NCBI GenBank assembly: GCA_003456855.1
Contig: DMOO01000079.1
Location: 1 to 20,474, forward strand
Length of the DNA: 20,474 nucleotides
Reading direction: 5' to 3'
Source of the DNA: Sphaerochaeta sp.
Lineage (GTDB): Bacteria > Spirochaetota > Spirochaetia > Sphaerochaetales > Sphaerochaetaceae
Position numbers and translations under genes: made by a program. Shown piece by piece: positions 6,895-14,348 of this stretch. Each line of letters starts with the position of its first letter. Position 1 is the stretch's first letter. The notes under the pieces were generated by a model, which saw only the letters and a program-made list of their open reading frames with translations, ran no database searches and was not told the DNA's origin.

Positions 6895-7674
6895 TCAAAG
6901 CCTCTGTTCATTTTCTCTGATTATCTTAGCGGATCGTTTCCTCAGTGCTGCGTACATAAACCACATCGCATGGAAGATCAGGATCATCAGAACCACGTAG
7001 ATTCCGGCGCGCAGATACTGGTTTTCCGGGAATAAAGGCATATCTAACCGCAAGAACAGGTAGTCGGACCCTGGGAACGCATCATTCAGGTAAAAAGCGG
7101 GAATCAGCATCAACGTGAGCACGCCAATACTGATCCAGATATCCCTGTAACGCGGCCTCATCCCGTGCACGATCATCATGTAGGCCGTGCTGAAGATCGG
7201 AATCAAATGCTCACCAAAGTACTGGTAATAGCGGTAATACGAGGGATCCACATCATTCAGAACTGTCTGGGGAATGATACAGGCAAGCGTCGCGCCGAAA
7301 AGAGTCACAAAAAAGTTGAAACCGAACAGCGTACGGTTTTTGCTGATGACCATATACATGCAGGAAATGAGTCCGATATCGCAAAGATGAAGCGGCAATT
7401 TCGACATCATCTGGTAATCCCCGCTGGTGTCTCCGACATACAGCAGCCAGACGAAGAAACTGAACTCCATGAGGAACATCGAAAAGGACAGCCATTGACG
7501 CAGGGTCTCTTCCCGTTTCCACGCACGGAGACCTTCCCTTTTCCTCCAGATGAATACCAGTGCGGCGGCGCACAGAAGAACAGGGATGAAATGCATAAGA
7601 CTGTAGGCGATGAACGCACCAGGACTGCCGAAACCGAAGAACCCGTCGGAATAGTAGGTGTAATCCCCGCTCAT
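6895..7674 (-). CDS. YwaF/TIGR02206-type integral membrane protein
   Basis: A 259-residue membrane protein with about six or seven predicted segments. The motif LPLHLCDIGLISCMYMVI after a QMMSKL stretch, and the later YYRYYQYFGEHLIPIFSTAYMM region, fit the TIGR02206 (YwaF) family of intramembrane proteins of unknown function. The ATG overlaps the TGA of the upstream gene (ATGA), and an AAGGAGG site lies in that gene's end. It is the last gene of a four-ORF chain starting at 8761. Codons here are richer in GC-ending triplets (GCG, CGC, CCG) than in the ATPase and Fic genes to the left, suggesting another origin. No catalytic motif is seen; the function is unknown. Confidence 0.8.
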   Translation of the reverse strand: MSGDYTYYSDGFFGFGSPGAFIAYSLMHFIPVLLCAAALVFIWRKREGLRAWKREETLRQWLSFSMFLMEFSFFVWLLYVGDTSGDYQMMSKLPLHLCDIGLISCMYMVISKNRTLFGFNFFVTLFGATLACIIPQTVLNDVDPSYYRYYQYFGEHLIPIFSTAYMMIVHGMRPRYRDIWISIGVLTLMLIPAFYLNDAFPGSDYLFLRLDMPLFPENQYLRAGIYVVLMILIFHAMWFMYAALRKRSAKIIRENEQRL

Positions 7675-8582
7675 TGTCCTTTTACCTCCTTTTTATAGTA
7701 GGCGTCGACATATATCTTGCAAAGCTCTCCGAGCGGAAGGCCGCTTTGGTACTTCTCTTCCATCATTGCGAGGATCCTGCGCGGAACGATCAGTTCTCCG
7801 CCGAGGTCTCTGCTGCGGTTTCTTGCGGCAAGCGCCTTGATCGCGGAAGCGATGTCAGGACAATCGAAGTCACCAGCCGATTGGTAATAGGATACGGTCT
7901 GCTTTTTCCGCTTTTCATGAACTCTGTTATGCACAGTGCGCAGCAGCAACGCCACAACGAACGTAATCAGTACCATGCCGAGCACGACCAGCGGCAGAGG
8001 CACATACTGCGTAATATCACGGATTTGGTAGTGGTCTCTCCAGCCCCCGTTTTCCTCCCCGATCACAAAGACCAGCACAAAATAGAAGGCTGCGTACAGG
8101 ACAACCGGCGCGATCGCAAGGAACGTCGCGCGGAAGCTGACCTTGTGATCCGAATTGATGAAAATGAACAGCAGGATCGCAATAATCGGGTTGATTGTAT
8201 GGAAGAGGATGTTGTTTGAATACAGCATCATGCGATAGTAACTGGTCATCGGAGAAAGGATCGTGATCGCAATGAGGAACGTCAGCGCTACACCGGTGGT
8301 CGCTGTAAACAGCACGTTAACGACCCAGCGCGGCAAATGATAGTTGTTATAGCGCAATCCGTCGACGGCGTATGGAATACACAGCGCCGCGGCGATGCCT
8401 GCAAACATATTCGCCAGAATTGTGAACATGTGGTAAGATTTCCATCCAACCTCCTGAACGATTGCGTCCGGCGTGCTCAGCAGCTGGTCACACACTGCAA
8501 GATAGACTAGGAATGAAAGCAGCGAACAGGTAACGATCGCCGCCTTGCAGCGCATCCTGTTCGTTTTGATCGCATTTGACAT
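7671..8582 (-). CDS. Multi-spanning membrane protein, Pr6Pr-like, with cytoplasmic tail
   Basis: A 303-residue protein with about six membrane segments in the first 230 residues (for example IVTCSLLSFLVYLAV, MFTILANMFAGIAAALCIPY, GVALTFLIAITIL, INPIIAILLFIFI), then a soluble tail with a basic patch (HNRVHEKRKKQ). The FTILANM motif and FHTINPIIAILL segment resemble the Pr6Pr/FAR-17a-like membrane family, but only loosely. I chose MSNAIKTN because AAGGAGG lies just upstream; the frame runs 16 codons further. The start region is fed by the 8590-8655 ORF, whose stop overlaps that ribosome site. It overlaps the YwaF-like gene by ATGA, so both proteins are probably made together. The function is unknown. 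Confidence 0.75.
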   Translation of the reverse strand: MSNAIKTNRMRCKAAIVTCSLLSFLVYLAVCDQLLSTPDAIVQEVGWKSYHMFTILANMFAGIAAALCIPYAVDGLRYNNYHLPRWVVNVLFTATTGVALTFLIAITILSPMTSYYRMMLYSNNILFHTINPIIAILLFIFINSDHKVSFRATFLAIAPVVLYAAFYFVLVFVIGEENGGWRDHYQIRDITQYVPLPLVVLGMVLITFVVALLLRTVHNRVHEKRKKQTVSYYQSAGDFDCPDIASAIKALAARNRSRDLGGELIVPRRILAMMEEKYQSGLPLGELCKIYVDAYYKKEVKGQ

Positions 8583-8589
8583 ATCTCTT

Positions 8590-8655
8590 TTACCTCCTTT
8601 GTCCGGAAAATCGTCCGCTCTTTGAAACAAGACTGAGCAGGCGATTGTATTTCAT
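8590..8655 (-). CDS. Short ORF (21 aa), possible leader peptide
   Basis: MKYNRLLSLVSKSGRFSG followed by QRR and a stop. A GGGGAG site precedes the ATG by 5 bases. The stop codon lies inside the AGGAGG(TAA) ribosome site of the next gene, a layout typical of translational coupling. The peptide is basic. It may be a real small protein, a leader peptide or a vestige; sequence alone cannot tell. Confidence 0.4.
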   Translation of the reverse strand: MKYNRLLSLVSKSGRFSGQRR

Positions 8656-8656
8656 G

Positions 8657-8761
8657 TCACTCCCCATAGCATTTAATGGAAAGATGATTACTCCACAAAT
8701 CCCGATTTATGTGCGAATGCTCCAAAGATAAAAGTCGATCTTTTTTACATCGCTCATTCAT
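8657..8761 (-). CDS. Short ORF (34 aa), first in the membrane-protein operon
   Basis: Starts MNERCKKDRLLSLEHSH and ends SIKCYGE. It has a strong ribosome site (AGGAGG, 7 bases before ATG) and a promoter-like sequence 30-60 bases upstream. The stop lies one base from the next short ORF's start. The good signals suggest it is translated. It is hydrophilic, with two Cys and several His, and matches no family I know. Confidence 0.45.
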   Translation of the reverse strand: MNERCKKDRLLSLEHSHINRDLWSNHLSIKCYGE

Positions 8762-8798
8762 GTATAGTCCTCCTATTGAATACACAACACGGCAATTA

Positions 8799-8827
8799 TA
8801 TATATTCCTTTGGAGGAACATTTTCAA
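8799..8827 (-). promoter_or_regulatory. Candidate promoter with dyad for the short-ORF/membrane-protein operon
   Basis: On the minus strand TTGAAA (8822-8827) and TATATA (8799-8804) are 17 bases apart. The spacer holds a small dyad TTCCT-CCAA-AGGAA, a possible repressor site. The start point would fall near 8792, about 30 bases before the first ORF. Confidence 0.5.
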
Positions 8828-8869
8828 TGATTAGACCAGGAGCATACCCCATAATATACGCGGCTTAAC

Positions 8870-8959
8870 AGTAAAAACATATTCTCAACCTACCAAAATA
8901 GTAAAATCGTTTTCTCGTTTCTGCAAAAAAGTAAAATCATAGCCACAACCCTGCCTCTG
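8870..8959. repeat. Degenerate 30-bp tandem repeat, three units
   Basis: Units begin AGTAAAA at 8870, 8900 and 8930, exactly 30 bp apart. Units 1 and 2 share AGTAAAA(A/T)C(A/G)T, then TTCTC and CAAAA; unit 3 shares only its first 11 bases closely. Together with its flanks it fills the 8762-9070 gap between the membrane-protein operon and rlmD; no gene was seen there. Confidence 0.6.
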
Positions 8960-9070
8960 CCGGAAGTCTGGATATGTTCCCATGGAGAATAAAAGAAGGG
9001 CTCCCATCATGCGGAGCACAACGACTCCGGCGACGGAAACCCCTTGATTTCAGGCTTTTCTTGGCCCTTT

Positions 9071-10225
9071 TCACCCGTTATGTGTTAGTAGACAGACGGT
9101 CTCGACGTGGCTCGTCTGCGGGAACATGTCAACAGGCTGTGCACCGATCATCTTGTAGGGTCCCATCTTGGTCAGGTAGCGCAGATCACGTGCCAGGGTC
9201 TCAGGATTGCAGGATATGTAGACCACGGTCTTTGGTGAAAGCTTGATGACTGAGGCCAGAAAGCGCTCGTCGCTGCCGCTTCTTGGAGGGTCAAGGAACA
9301 GGACATCGACGCTCTGCCCCTCCTTTGCCATCCTCTTGAGCTCCACACTGGCATCACCGCAGATGAAGGATGCATTCGCTATCCCGTTGAGCTCTGCATT
9401 GGCCTTAGCATCCTCAACTGCGTCTGGATTGAGCTCTATTCCAAGCACAGAACCCTTGCTCCAGGATGCAGCGATAAGTCCGATGGTCCCAGTGCCGCAG
9501 TATGCATCAATAATTGACTCATTACCCTTGAACCGGGCCATTCTCATTGCAATTGTATAGAGTTTTTCGGCCTGAACAGGATTGACTTGGTAGAAACTCT
9601 TGGCTGAAATGCGGAATTTCAGGCCGCAAAGCTCGTCCTCTATGTATCCCTGACCGTAGATCACCTTGCAAGGAGCATCTGAAAGGACCATAGAGGTCTG
9701 TTCGTCGTTCACATTGAGCAGAACGGTCTTTACAGAGGGGTGTTTCTTCACAAGTTCACGGACAAAGGCGTCCTTTGGTTTGAAAGTATGGCTTCCAATG
9801 ACCAGCACAACCAGGGTCTCGTTGGTGAAGATGGCGCGGCGGATCAGCACATGGCGGATGACACCTGTGTGCATGTCCTCGTCGTAGGCCGGGATGCTGA
9901 AGCTCCTTATAAGATCGCGCACTGTGGCCAGTACGGCATCGGCCTCCTGGTCCTCTATCATGCAATCACGCACAGGGATCAGCTTGTGGGTGCCCTCCCT
10001 GTAGATTCCGCTCACAAGCTCACCACGGTTGGAGTAGCCGAACACGGACTGGACCTTGTTGCGGTAGAAGAAAGGGTTCTCCATGCCGAGAATGGGTGCA
10101 ACGGGACCGAACGGCCTTAGGAGACCGTCCACATACTCCTGCTTCAGAGCAAGCTGCTTGGAGTATTTGACTCCGTTGTAGCGGCACCCTCCGCAGGCAC
10201 CGGCCTTTGGGCACATCCTAGCCAT
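9071..10225 (-). CDS. rlmD: RNA uracil-C5 methyltransferase, RlmD/RumA type
   Basis: A 384-residue SAM-dependent enzyme that adds a methyl group to C5 of a uridine in RNA, most likely 23S rRNA. A 4Fe-4S cluster is indicated by Cys5, Cys11, Cys14 (CPKAGACGGC) and Cys88 (VRDCMIED). The SAM site is IDAYCGTGTIGL, the catalytic Cys is in YISCNPETLARDL, and FYQVNPVQAEKLY and FLDPPRSG are family motifs. The N-terminal TRAM RNA-binding domain of E. coli RlmD is absent; the protein starts at the cluster. It could also be an RlmC or TrmA-like member. GAGAGG precedes the ATG, and psuG ends 43 bases upstream, so it is probably the last gene of the nucleoside operon. Its 3' end appears in two further decayed copies to the left. 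Confidence 0.88.
   Translation of the reverse strand: MARMCPKAGACGGCRYNGVKYSKQLALKQEYVDGLLRPFGPVAPILGMENPFFYRNKVQSVFGYSNRGELVSGIYREGTHKLIPVRDCMIEDQEADAVLATVRDLIRSFSIPAYDEDMHTGVIRHVLIRRAIFTNETLVVLVIGSHTFKPKDAFVRELVKKHPSVKTVLLNVNDEQTSMVLSDAPCKVIYGQGYIEDELCGLKFRISAKSFYQVNPVQAEKLYTIAMRMARFKGNESIIDAYCGTGTIGLIAASWSKGSVLGIELNPDAVEDAKANAELNGIANASFICGDASVELKRMAKEGQSVDVLFLDPPRSGSDERFLASVIKLSPKTVVYISCNPETLARDLRYLTKMGPYKMIGAQPVDMFPQTSHVETVCLLTHNG
9099..9110. other. Candidate attachment core inside the rlmD 3' end
   Basis: GTCTCGACGTGG encodes the HVET part of the rlmD C-terminus on the minus strand and is identical at 6694-6705 and 4766-4777. The three sites divide 4.8-9.1 kb into a 2405-bp and a 1928-bp segment. 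No recombinase gene lies in the window, so the attachment role is inference. Confidence 0.4.
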
Positions 10226-10268
10226 CTCAGAACCCTCTCATAAAGTGCGAACTCACGGGTAACGTGCG

Positions 10269-11177
10269 CTATTTGAGGTTTTTCGCAATTTTTGCAGCAA
10301 GGGCTGCGTTGTTCAGAACCAGCTTGATGTTGGACTCAAGGCTGTCACCACCGGTGAGCTTCTGGACCTTGTCAAGGAGGTATGGTGTGGTCTCCTTTCC
10401 ATGGATTCCAAGCTTGTTCATCTCTGCTATCGCCTCGTCTATTGCGGCGTTGATCCTGACCGGGTCCATGCTGTACTGCTCAGGGATAGGATTGGCGACG
10501 ATGAAACCACCCTCGATCCCCAGCTCCCTCTTTGTGTTCCAGATCGAGGCCAGCTCCTCCGGGCTGTCAGCTCTGAACGGGGCCATGATTCCGCTGTGTC
10601 TTGTGTAGAAGGCAGGAAGCTCATCTGTCTGGTAGCAGTAGACAGGGATTCCCTTAGTCTCCAGGTACTCCATGGTCAGATTCAGATCCAAGATAGCCTT
10701 TGCGCCTGCACAGATCACCATGACAGGGGTCTTCACGAACTCGTCCAGGTCAGCCGAGATGTCCATTGTGGTCTCTGCTCCCCTGTGGACTCCTCCGATT
10801 CCGCCTGTTGCGAAGATCTGGATTCCAGCCATGCTGGCGATGATCATTGTGGCTGCGACTGTGGTTGCACCATCCTCACCCTTTGCAACGATCATAGGGA
10901 TGTCCCTGCGGCTTGTCTTGTTGATGGCCATTCCCTTCTTTCCGAAGTACTCAAGCTCTTCTGGAGTGAGACCGACCTTCAGCCTTCCCTTGATGATTGC
11001 AATGGTGGCTGGCACTGCACCGTTCTCGCGAATCACGTTCTCCACAGCCATTGCTGTCTGAACGTTCTTCGGGTACGGCATTCCGTGGCTGATGATTGTG
11101 CTCTCAAGGGCTACAACCGGTTTTCCTGTCTCAAGGGCCTCTTTGACCTCTGGTGTCATGTCAATGTATCTGTTCAT
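10269..11177 (-). CDS. psuG: Pseudouridine-5'-phosphate glycosidase
   Basis: A 302-residue PsuG (YeiN/IndA) enzyme. It splits the C-C glycosidic bond of pseudouridine 5'-phosphate, giving uracil and ribose 5-phosphate, with Mn2+. Family signatures are clear: VVALESTIISHGMPYP with the catalytic Glu, INKTSRRDIP, FATGGIGGVHRGAETTMDIS with the metal-binding Asp, ICAGAKAILDLNLTMEYLET with the active-site Lys, and NIKLVLNNAALAAKIA with the conserved Asn. I chose MNRYIDM, which has GGAGGA upstream; the frame runs 11 codons higher. The start lies 17 bases inside the end of psuK, so the two are translationally coupled, as is usual for this pathway. No change at a key residue is seen. Confidence 0.97.
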   Translation of the reverse strand: MNRYIDMTPEVKEALETGKPVVALESTIISHGMPYPKNVQTAMAVENVIRENGAVPATIAIIKGRLKVGLTPEELEYFGKKGMAINKTSRRDIPMIVAKGEDGATTVAATMIIASMAGIQIFATGGIGGVHRGAETTMDISADLDEFVKTPVMVICAGAKAILDLNLTMEYLETKGIPVYCYQTDELPAFYTRHSGIMAPFRADSPEELASIWNTKRELGIEGGFIVANPIPEQYSMDPVRINAAIDEAIAEMNKLGIHGKETTPYLLDKVQKLTGGDSLESNIKLVLNNAALAAKIAKNLK

Positions 11178-12108
11178 AGCGTTCCTCCGCCTTTCTCTTA
11201 ACGTTCTCATAGCTGAGATTCGGGCTGACAGCCTCCATGCTCTCAGCGTTTATTCCAGATGCCGCCTGACCGTAGTTCAAGGCATCCTCCATCGGAAGCC
11301 CCTCGGACATGGCTCTGAGGAAGGCCGCAATCAGCACATCCCCGCATCCGTTTGTGGAGACCACGTCCAGCCCCTCAGGGACCTTTGCCTCGTAGCCTCT
11401 GGTTCCGGTGCCTGAGACCTCATAGCAGAAGGCCCCATCACCGCCAAGAGATATTATCGCCCTTCTAAGGCCTTTGGCAACCAGTGCCTGCATGACCTCA
11501 TCAAGGCCATCGGCATCCTGCTCGACCCCCTGAGCCTCTGCAAGAGTGCAGGCCTCAAGGAAGTTTGCCTTAAGAAGGTACAGATTCTCCAGTGAGTTCT
11601 GAAGCTTTGGAGCCTTCAGTGTGGACACACAGTCTGAGACGAGCTTCACATCAAGCTTGGAGATGTAATCGATTGTCTCCTGAGGCAGATTTGCATCGAA
11701 TACAACATAATCTGCGGCATTTATCTCATCCAGATGCCCTGCCACAAGATCAGGGTTCAGATGGCTGTTTATTGCCATGTCGTTCACTGCACAGACAAGA
11801 GAGCCGTCTGCATCCATGATGCAGCAGTAGACCCCGGTGTGGTCATCGGCACCGCTGAATGGCTTACAACACAGCCTGATACCCTGTCTTTCAAGATCAG
11901 AGGCGATGAAGCGACCATAGTCATCATCCGCCAAGGCGGTCAGCAGTGTGACCTCAAAGCCCATCGCATTGAGTGCGGAGGCGATGTTGCGCCCCACTCC
12001 ACCCGGATCCTTCTCAACTGTTCCGATGTTCGAATCCGCAGCAACCACCATCTTGCTGCTTCTAGCTATTATGTCGATGTTCGAAGCACCGATCACGAAT
12101 GCCTTCAT
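11161..12108 (-). CDS. psuK: Pseudouridine kinase, PfkB family
   Basis: A 315-residue PfkB (ribokinase) family protein. The N-terminal GASNIDIIARS, the GGVGRNIASALNAMG motif and the C-terminal anion-hole/catalytic TNGCGDVLIAAFL (usual form GAGD, here GCGD with the base Asp kept) define the family. The position between deoD and psuG, with overlaps on both sides (4 bases ATGA with deoD, 17 with psuG), identifies the substrate as pseudouridine: the kinase makes pseudouridine 5'-phosphate for PsuG. ARSSKMVVAADSNIGTVEKD resembles the substrate-lid region of other PsuK proteins. Substrate assignment rests partly on context; another nucleoside is possible. Confidence 0.92.
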   Translation of the reverse strand: MKAFVIGASNIDIIARSSKMVVAADSNIGTVEKDPGGVGRNIASALNAMGFEVTLLTALADDDYGRFIASDLERQGIRLCCKPFSGADDHTGVYCCIMDADGSLVCAVNDMAINSHLNPDLVAGHLDEINAADYVVFDANLPQETIDYISKLDVKLVSDCVSTLKAPKLQNSLENLYLLKANFLEACTLAEAQGVEQDADGLDEVMQALVAKGLRRAIISLGGDGAFCYEVSGTGTRGYEAKVPEGLDVVSTNGCGDVLIAAFLRAMSEGLPMEDALNYGQAASGINAESMEAVSPNLSYENVKRKAEERYEQIH

Positions 12109-12812
12109 ATCGCCTCCAAAGCCACTTCCATCATCTGTGTGAACGACTTCTCGCGCTCCTCAGTGGTGCAGTACCTCTTCTCGTAGATCATGTCACTAAC
12201 TGTGAGTATTCCCAGGGTCTGGACCCCGAAGCGAGCTCCTAGGGTGAAGAGCTCAGAGCACTCCATCTCAACGCACGGGACTCCATACTTCAGAAGAAGC
12301 TGGTTCTTCACATCAGCATCATCGTCGTAGAACTGGTCAGAAGAGAACGTCGTGCACACCTTTGTCGGGTAGCCGAGCCTCTTTGCGGCCTCGACAGCAT
12401 CTGCCATCAGATGAAAATCAGCTACTGGCGGGAACAGAAGTCCATGCACGCCGAACCTTGAGTGGTTCATCCCGCTGTCTGTGGCTGCAGCCTGCACAAT
12501 GACCATGTCCTTGAGCTGAAGCGACGGGTCTATTGATCCGCATGTCCCTGTTCTGATCAGGCGCTTTGCACCGTAGAACTGGATAAGCTCGTTGACATAG
12601 ATCCCGTGGGACGGTGTTCCCATTCCGGTTCCCTGCACACTGACACGCTTGCCCTTGTAGGTTCCGGTGTAGCCGTACATGTTGCGTACAGCTGTGTAGC
12701 AATGGGCATCCTCAAGGAAGTTCTCGGCAATGAATTTGGCCCTGAGAGGGTCTCCCGGAAGCAGAACGCGCTCAGCGATCTCTCCGACCTTGGCCGCAAT
12801 GTGTGTACTCAT
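12105..12812 (-). CDS. deoD: Purine-nucleoside phosphorylase, DeoD type
   Basis: A 235-residue hexameric-type PNP. It cleaves inosine, guanosine and adenosine (and deoxy forms) with phosphate to base and (deoxy)ribose 1-phosphate. Motifs: MSTHIAAKVGEIAERVLLPGDP (His and Gly-Asp-Pro of the phosphate and subunit sites), VSVQGTGMGTPSHGIYVNEL, LIRTGTCGS and VEMECSELF with the ribose-binding Met-Glu. The catalytic Asp is kept in LTVSDM, where most relatives have SDH. The segment after VEME differs from the common AAGLY/AAALY. It starts 10 bases after the aldehyde dehydrogenase stop with a weak GAGG site. It shares ATGA with psuK. Role in nucleoside salvage is well supported. Confidence 0.95.
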   Translation of the reverse strand: MSTHIAAKVGEIAERVLLPGDPLRAKFIAENFLEDAHCYTAVRNMYGYTGTYKGKRVSVQGTGMGTPSHGIYVNELIQFYGAKRLIRTGTCGSIDPSLQLKDMVIVQAAATDSGMNHSRFGVHGLLFPPVADFHLMADAVEAAKRLGYPTKVCTTFSSDQFYDDDADVKNQLLLKYGVPCVEMECSELFTLGARFGVQTLGILTVSDMIYEKRYCTTEEREKSFTQMMEVALEAI

Positions 12813-12822
12813 TCAGCAACCT

Positions 12823-14208
12823 CTACTTCATGAATTTCTTGATCATGTTCAGCTTGCTCTTCGTGTACGGATGGTACCTCATTGGAAGATCAAGCAGATT
12901 GGATTTACTAATTATACTCTTATAATGGGTGAAAGTGTCAAAGCTCCTCTTGCCGTGGTAGCTTCCCATTCCACTCTCTCCGACCCCTCCGAAGCCCATG
13001 TGGGAGCTTGCAAGGTGGATTATGGTGTCGTTGATGCAGCCACCTCCGTATGGGACGCTCCTGAGTATGCGCTTCTGGACAGCCTTGTCATTCGAGAACA
13101 GGTACAGAGCCAACGGTCTTGGCCTTTCCCTGATCCTGTCTATCGCCCAGTCCAGGGAATCGAACTCGATCACAGGCAGAACAGGCCCGAAAATCTCCTG
13201 TTTCATGATCGGACTGTCAAAAGTGACGTTATCAAGCACCGTTGGAGCTATAAAACGGCTTACTGAATCACAATCACCACCGAAAACAACCTTATCCCCA
13301 ACTTTCAGACCATCGTTTATCAGACCAGAAACACGTTCAAAATGCTTTTGGTTGACGATCACAGGGCTGTCAGAGAAGTCTCCGTTGGGGAAGAAATCCT
13401 GCACACACTGTGCGACAAGAGGTAGAAACTTATCTTTAAGTCCTTTCTCTATCAAAAGATAATCAGGAGCAACGCAGGTCTGGCCTGCATTCAGGTACTT
13501 GCCGAAGGCCAGTCTTCTGGCTGCAAGCTTCAGATCGGCAGTGTGGTCCACTATGACAGGGCTCTTTCCACCAAGCTCCAGGCTGACCGGGGTCAGGTGC
13601 TCGGAGGCCTTCTTCATGACCAGTTTTCCCACGTTCACGCTGCCAGTGAAGAAGATATAGTCGAACTTCTCCTCAAGAAGAGCTTGGTTCTCCTCTCTTC
13701 CGCCCTCTATGACCGCCACAAAGGCCTCATCGAAGATGCTGCGCACAATGTGTGCAATACAGGCGCTTGTGGCTGGTGAGTAAGCAGAGGGCTTTACAAC
13801 CGCTGTGTTGCCTGCTGCGATGGCCCCGATCAGAGGTTCTATGCAGAGCTGGAACGGATAGTTCCAAGGGCTCATTATCAGAGTCACCCCGTAAGGCTCC
13901 GGAACAACAAAACTACTTGCCAGGAACTGCGCAAGAGGGGTTTTCACTCTCTTCGGCCTAGCCCATCTGCTTACGTGGGCAAGCTCGAACCTGAGCTCAT
14001 CAAGCACCATTCCGGTCTCCGTCATGTAGGTCTCGAAACCGCTCTTTCTCAGGTCCGCATAAAGTGCGTCGTCTATTTCCTTGATATTATCCTTGATGAC
14101 CTTCTGCAGCTTTTTGAGCGCATCGATGCGGAACTGGACGTCCAGCGTCTTTCCAGAAAGGTAGAATTTCCTCTGTCTGGAGACTATTTCACTGATCCTG
14201 CCTGCCAT
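12823..14208 (-). CDS. Aldehyde dehydrogenase, class 3-like
   Basis: A 461-residue NAD(P)-dependent aldehyde dehydrogenase of the short class 3/YwdH type, which lacks the N-terminal extension of other ALDHs. Motifs: MSPWNYPFQLCIEPLIGAIA, FTGSVNVGK (cofactor binding), LELGGKSP with the general-base Glu, and NAGQTCVAPDY with the catalytic Cys, then EIFGPVLPVI and the closing GGVGESGMGSYHG. The C-terminal hydrophobic anchor of eukaryotic class 3 enzymes is absent. I chose MAGRISE because AAGGAGG lies 6 bases upstream; the frame runs 13 codons higher. It leads the operon, followed at 10 bases by deoD. The substrate is unknown; the setting suggests it may oxidise an aldehyde from (deoxy)ribose breakdown. 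Confidence 0.94.
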   Translation of the reverse strand: MAGRISEIVSRQRKFYLSGKTLDVQFRIDALKKLQKVIKDNIKEIDDALYADLRKSGFETYMTETGMVLDELRFELAHVSRWARPKRVKTPLAQFLASSFVVPEPYGVTLIMSPWNYPFQLCIEPLIGAIAAGNTAVVKPSAYSPATSACIAHIVRSIFDEAFVAVIEGGREENQALLEEKFDYIFFTGSVNVGKLVMKKASEHLTPVSLELGGKSPVIVDHTADLKLAARRLAFGKYLNAGQTCVAPDYLLIEKGLKDKFLPLVAQCVQDFFPNGDFSDSPVIVNQKHFERVSGLINDGLKVGDKVVFGGDCDSVSRFIAPTVLDNVTFDSPIMKQEIFGPVLPVIEFDSLDWAIDRIRERPRPLALYLFSNDKAVQKRILRSVPYGGGCINDTIIHLASSHMGFGGVGESGMGSYHGKRSFDTFTHYKSIISKSNLLDLPMRYHPYTKSKLNMIKKFMK

Positions 14209-14298
14209 GGAGACCTCCTTAACAAGTCTGTTGAAAGTATAAGCCATCGACGTCCGACTTTACTATAAATTTGAAGAATTATGTAGAATCAGCTATCT

Positions 14299-14327
14299 TT
14301 GTTGTGTTTTGGGCCGATTGATACAAT
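14299..14327 (+). promoter_or_regulatory. Promoter of the beta-helix protein gene
   Basis: TTGTTG (14299-14304) and TACAAT (14322-14327) are separated by 17 bases; the start point near 14334 leaves a leader of about 15 bases holding the AAGGAG site. The aldehyde dehydrogenase operon is transcribed in the other direction from the same 140-bp gap, where no equally clear promoter was found. Confidence 0.5.
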
Positions 14328-14348
14328 CATGTGGCCAAGGAGAGCTCA

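Noticed and set aside
7165..8219. Long plus-strand frames opposite the membrane proteins
   Set aside because: Antisense of hydrophobic genes; highly charged composition is the expected complement and no start signals are present.
8870..8959. CRISPR array
   Set aside because: Units are joined without distinct spacers, repeats are degenerate and no cas genes are present.
8969..8980. TGGATATGTTCC on the plus strand, an inverted match to part of remnant B, as another rlmD-end copy
   Set aside because: Only 12 bases match, the orientation is opposite and no HVET coding stretch follows; a chance match of this length is expected in 20 kb.
10401..11201. 266-codon plus-strand open frame
   Set aside because: Antisense to psuG, whose residues and overlaps with psuK are clear; the frame is Cys/His/Asp-rich shadow sequence.
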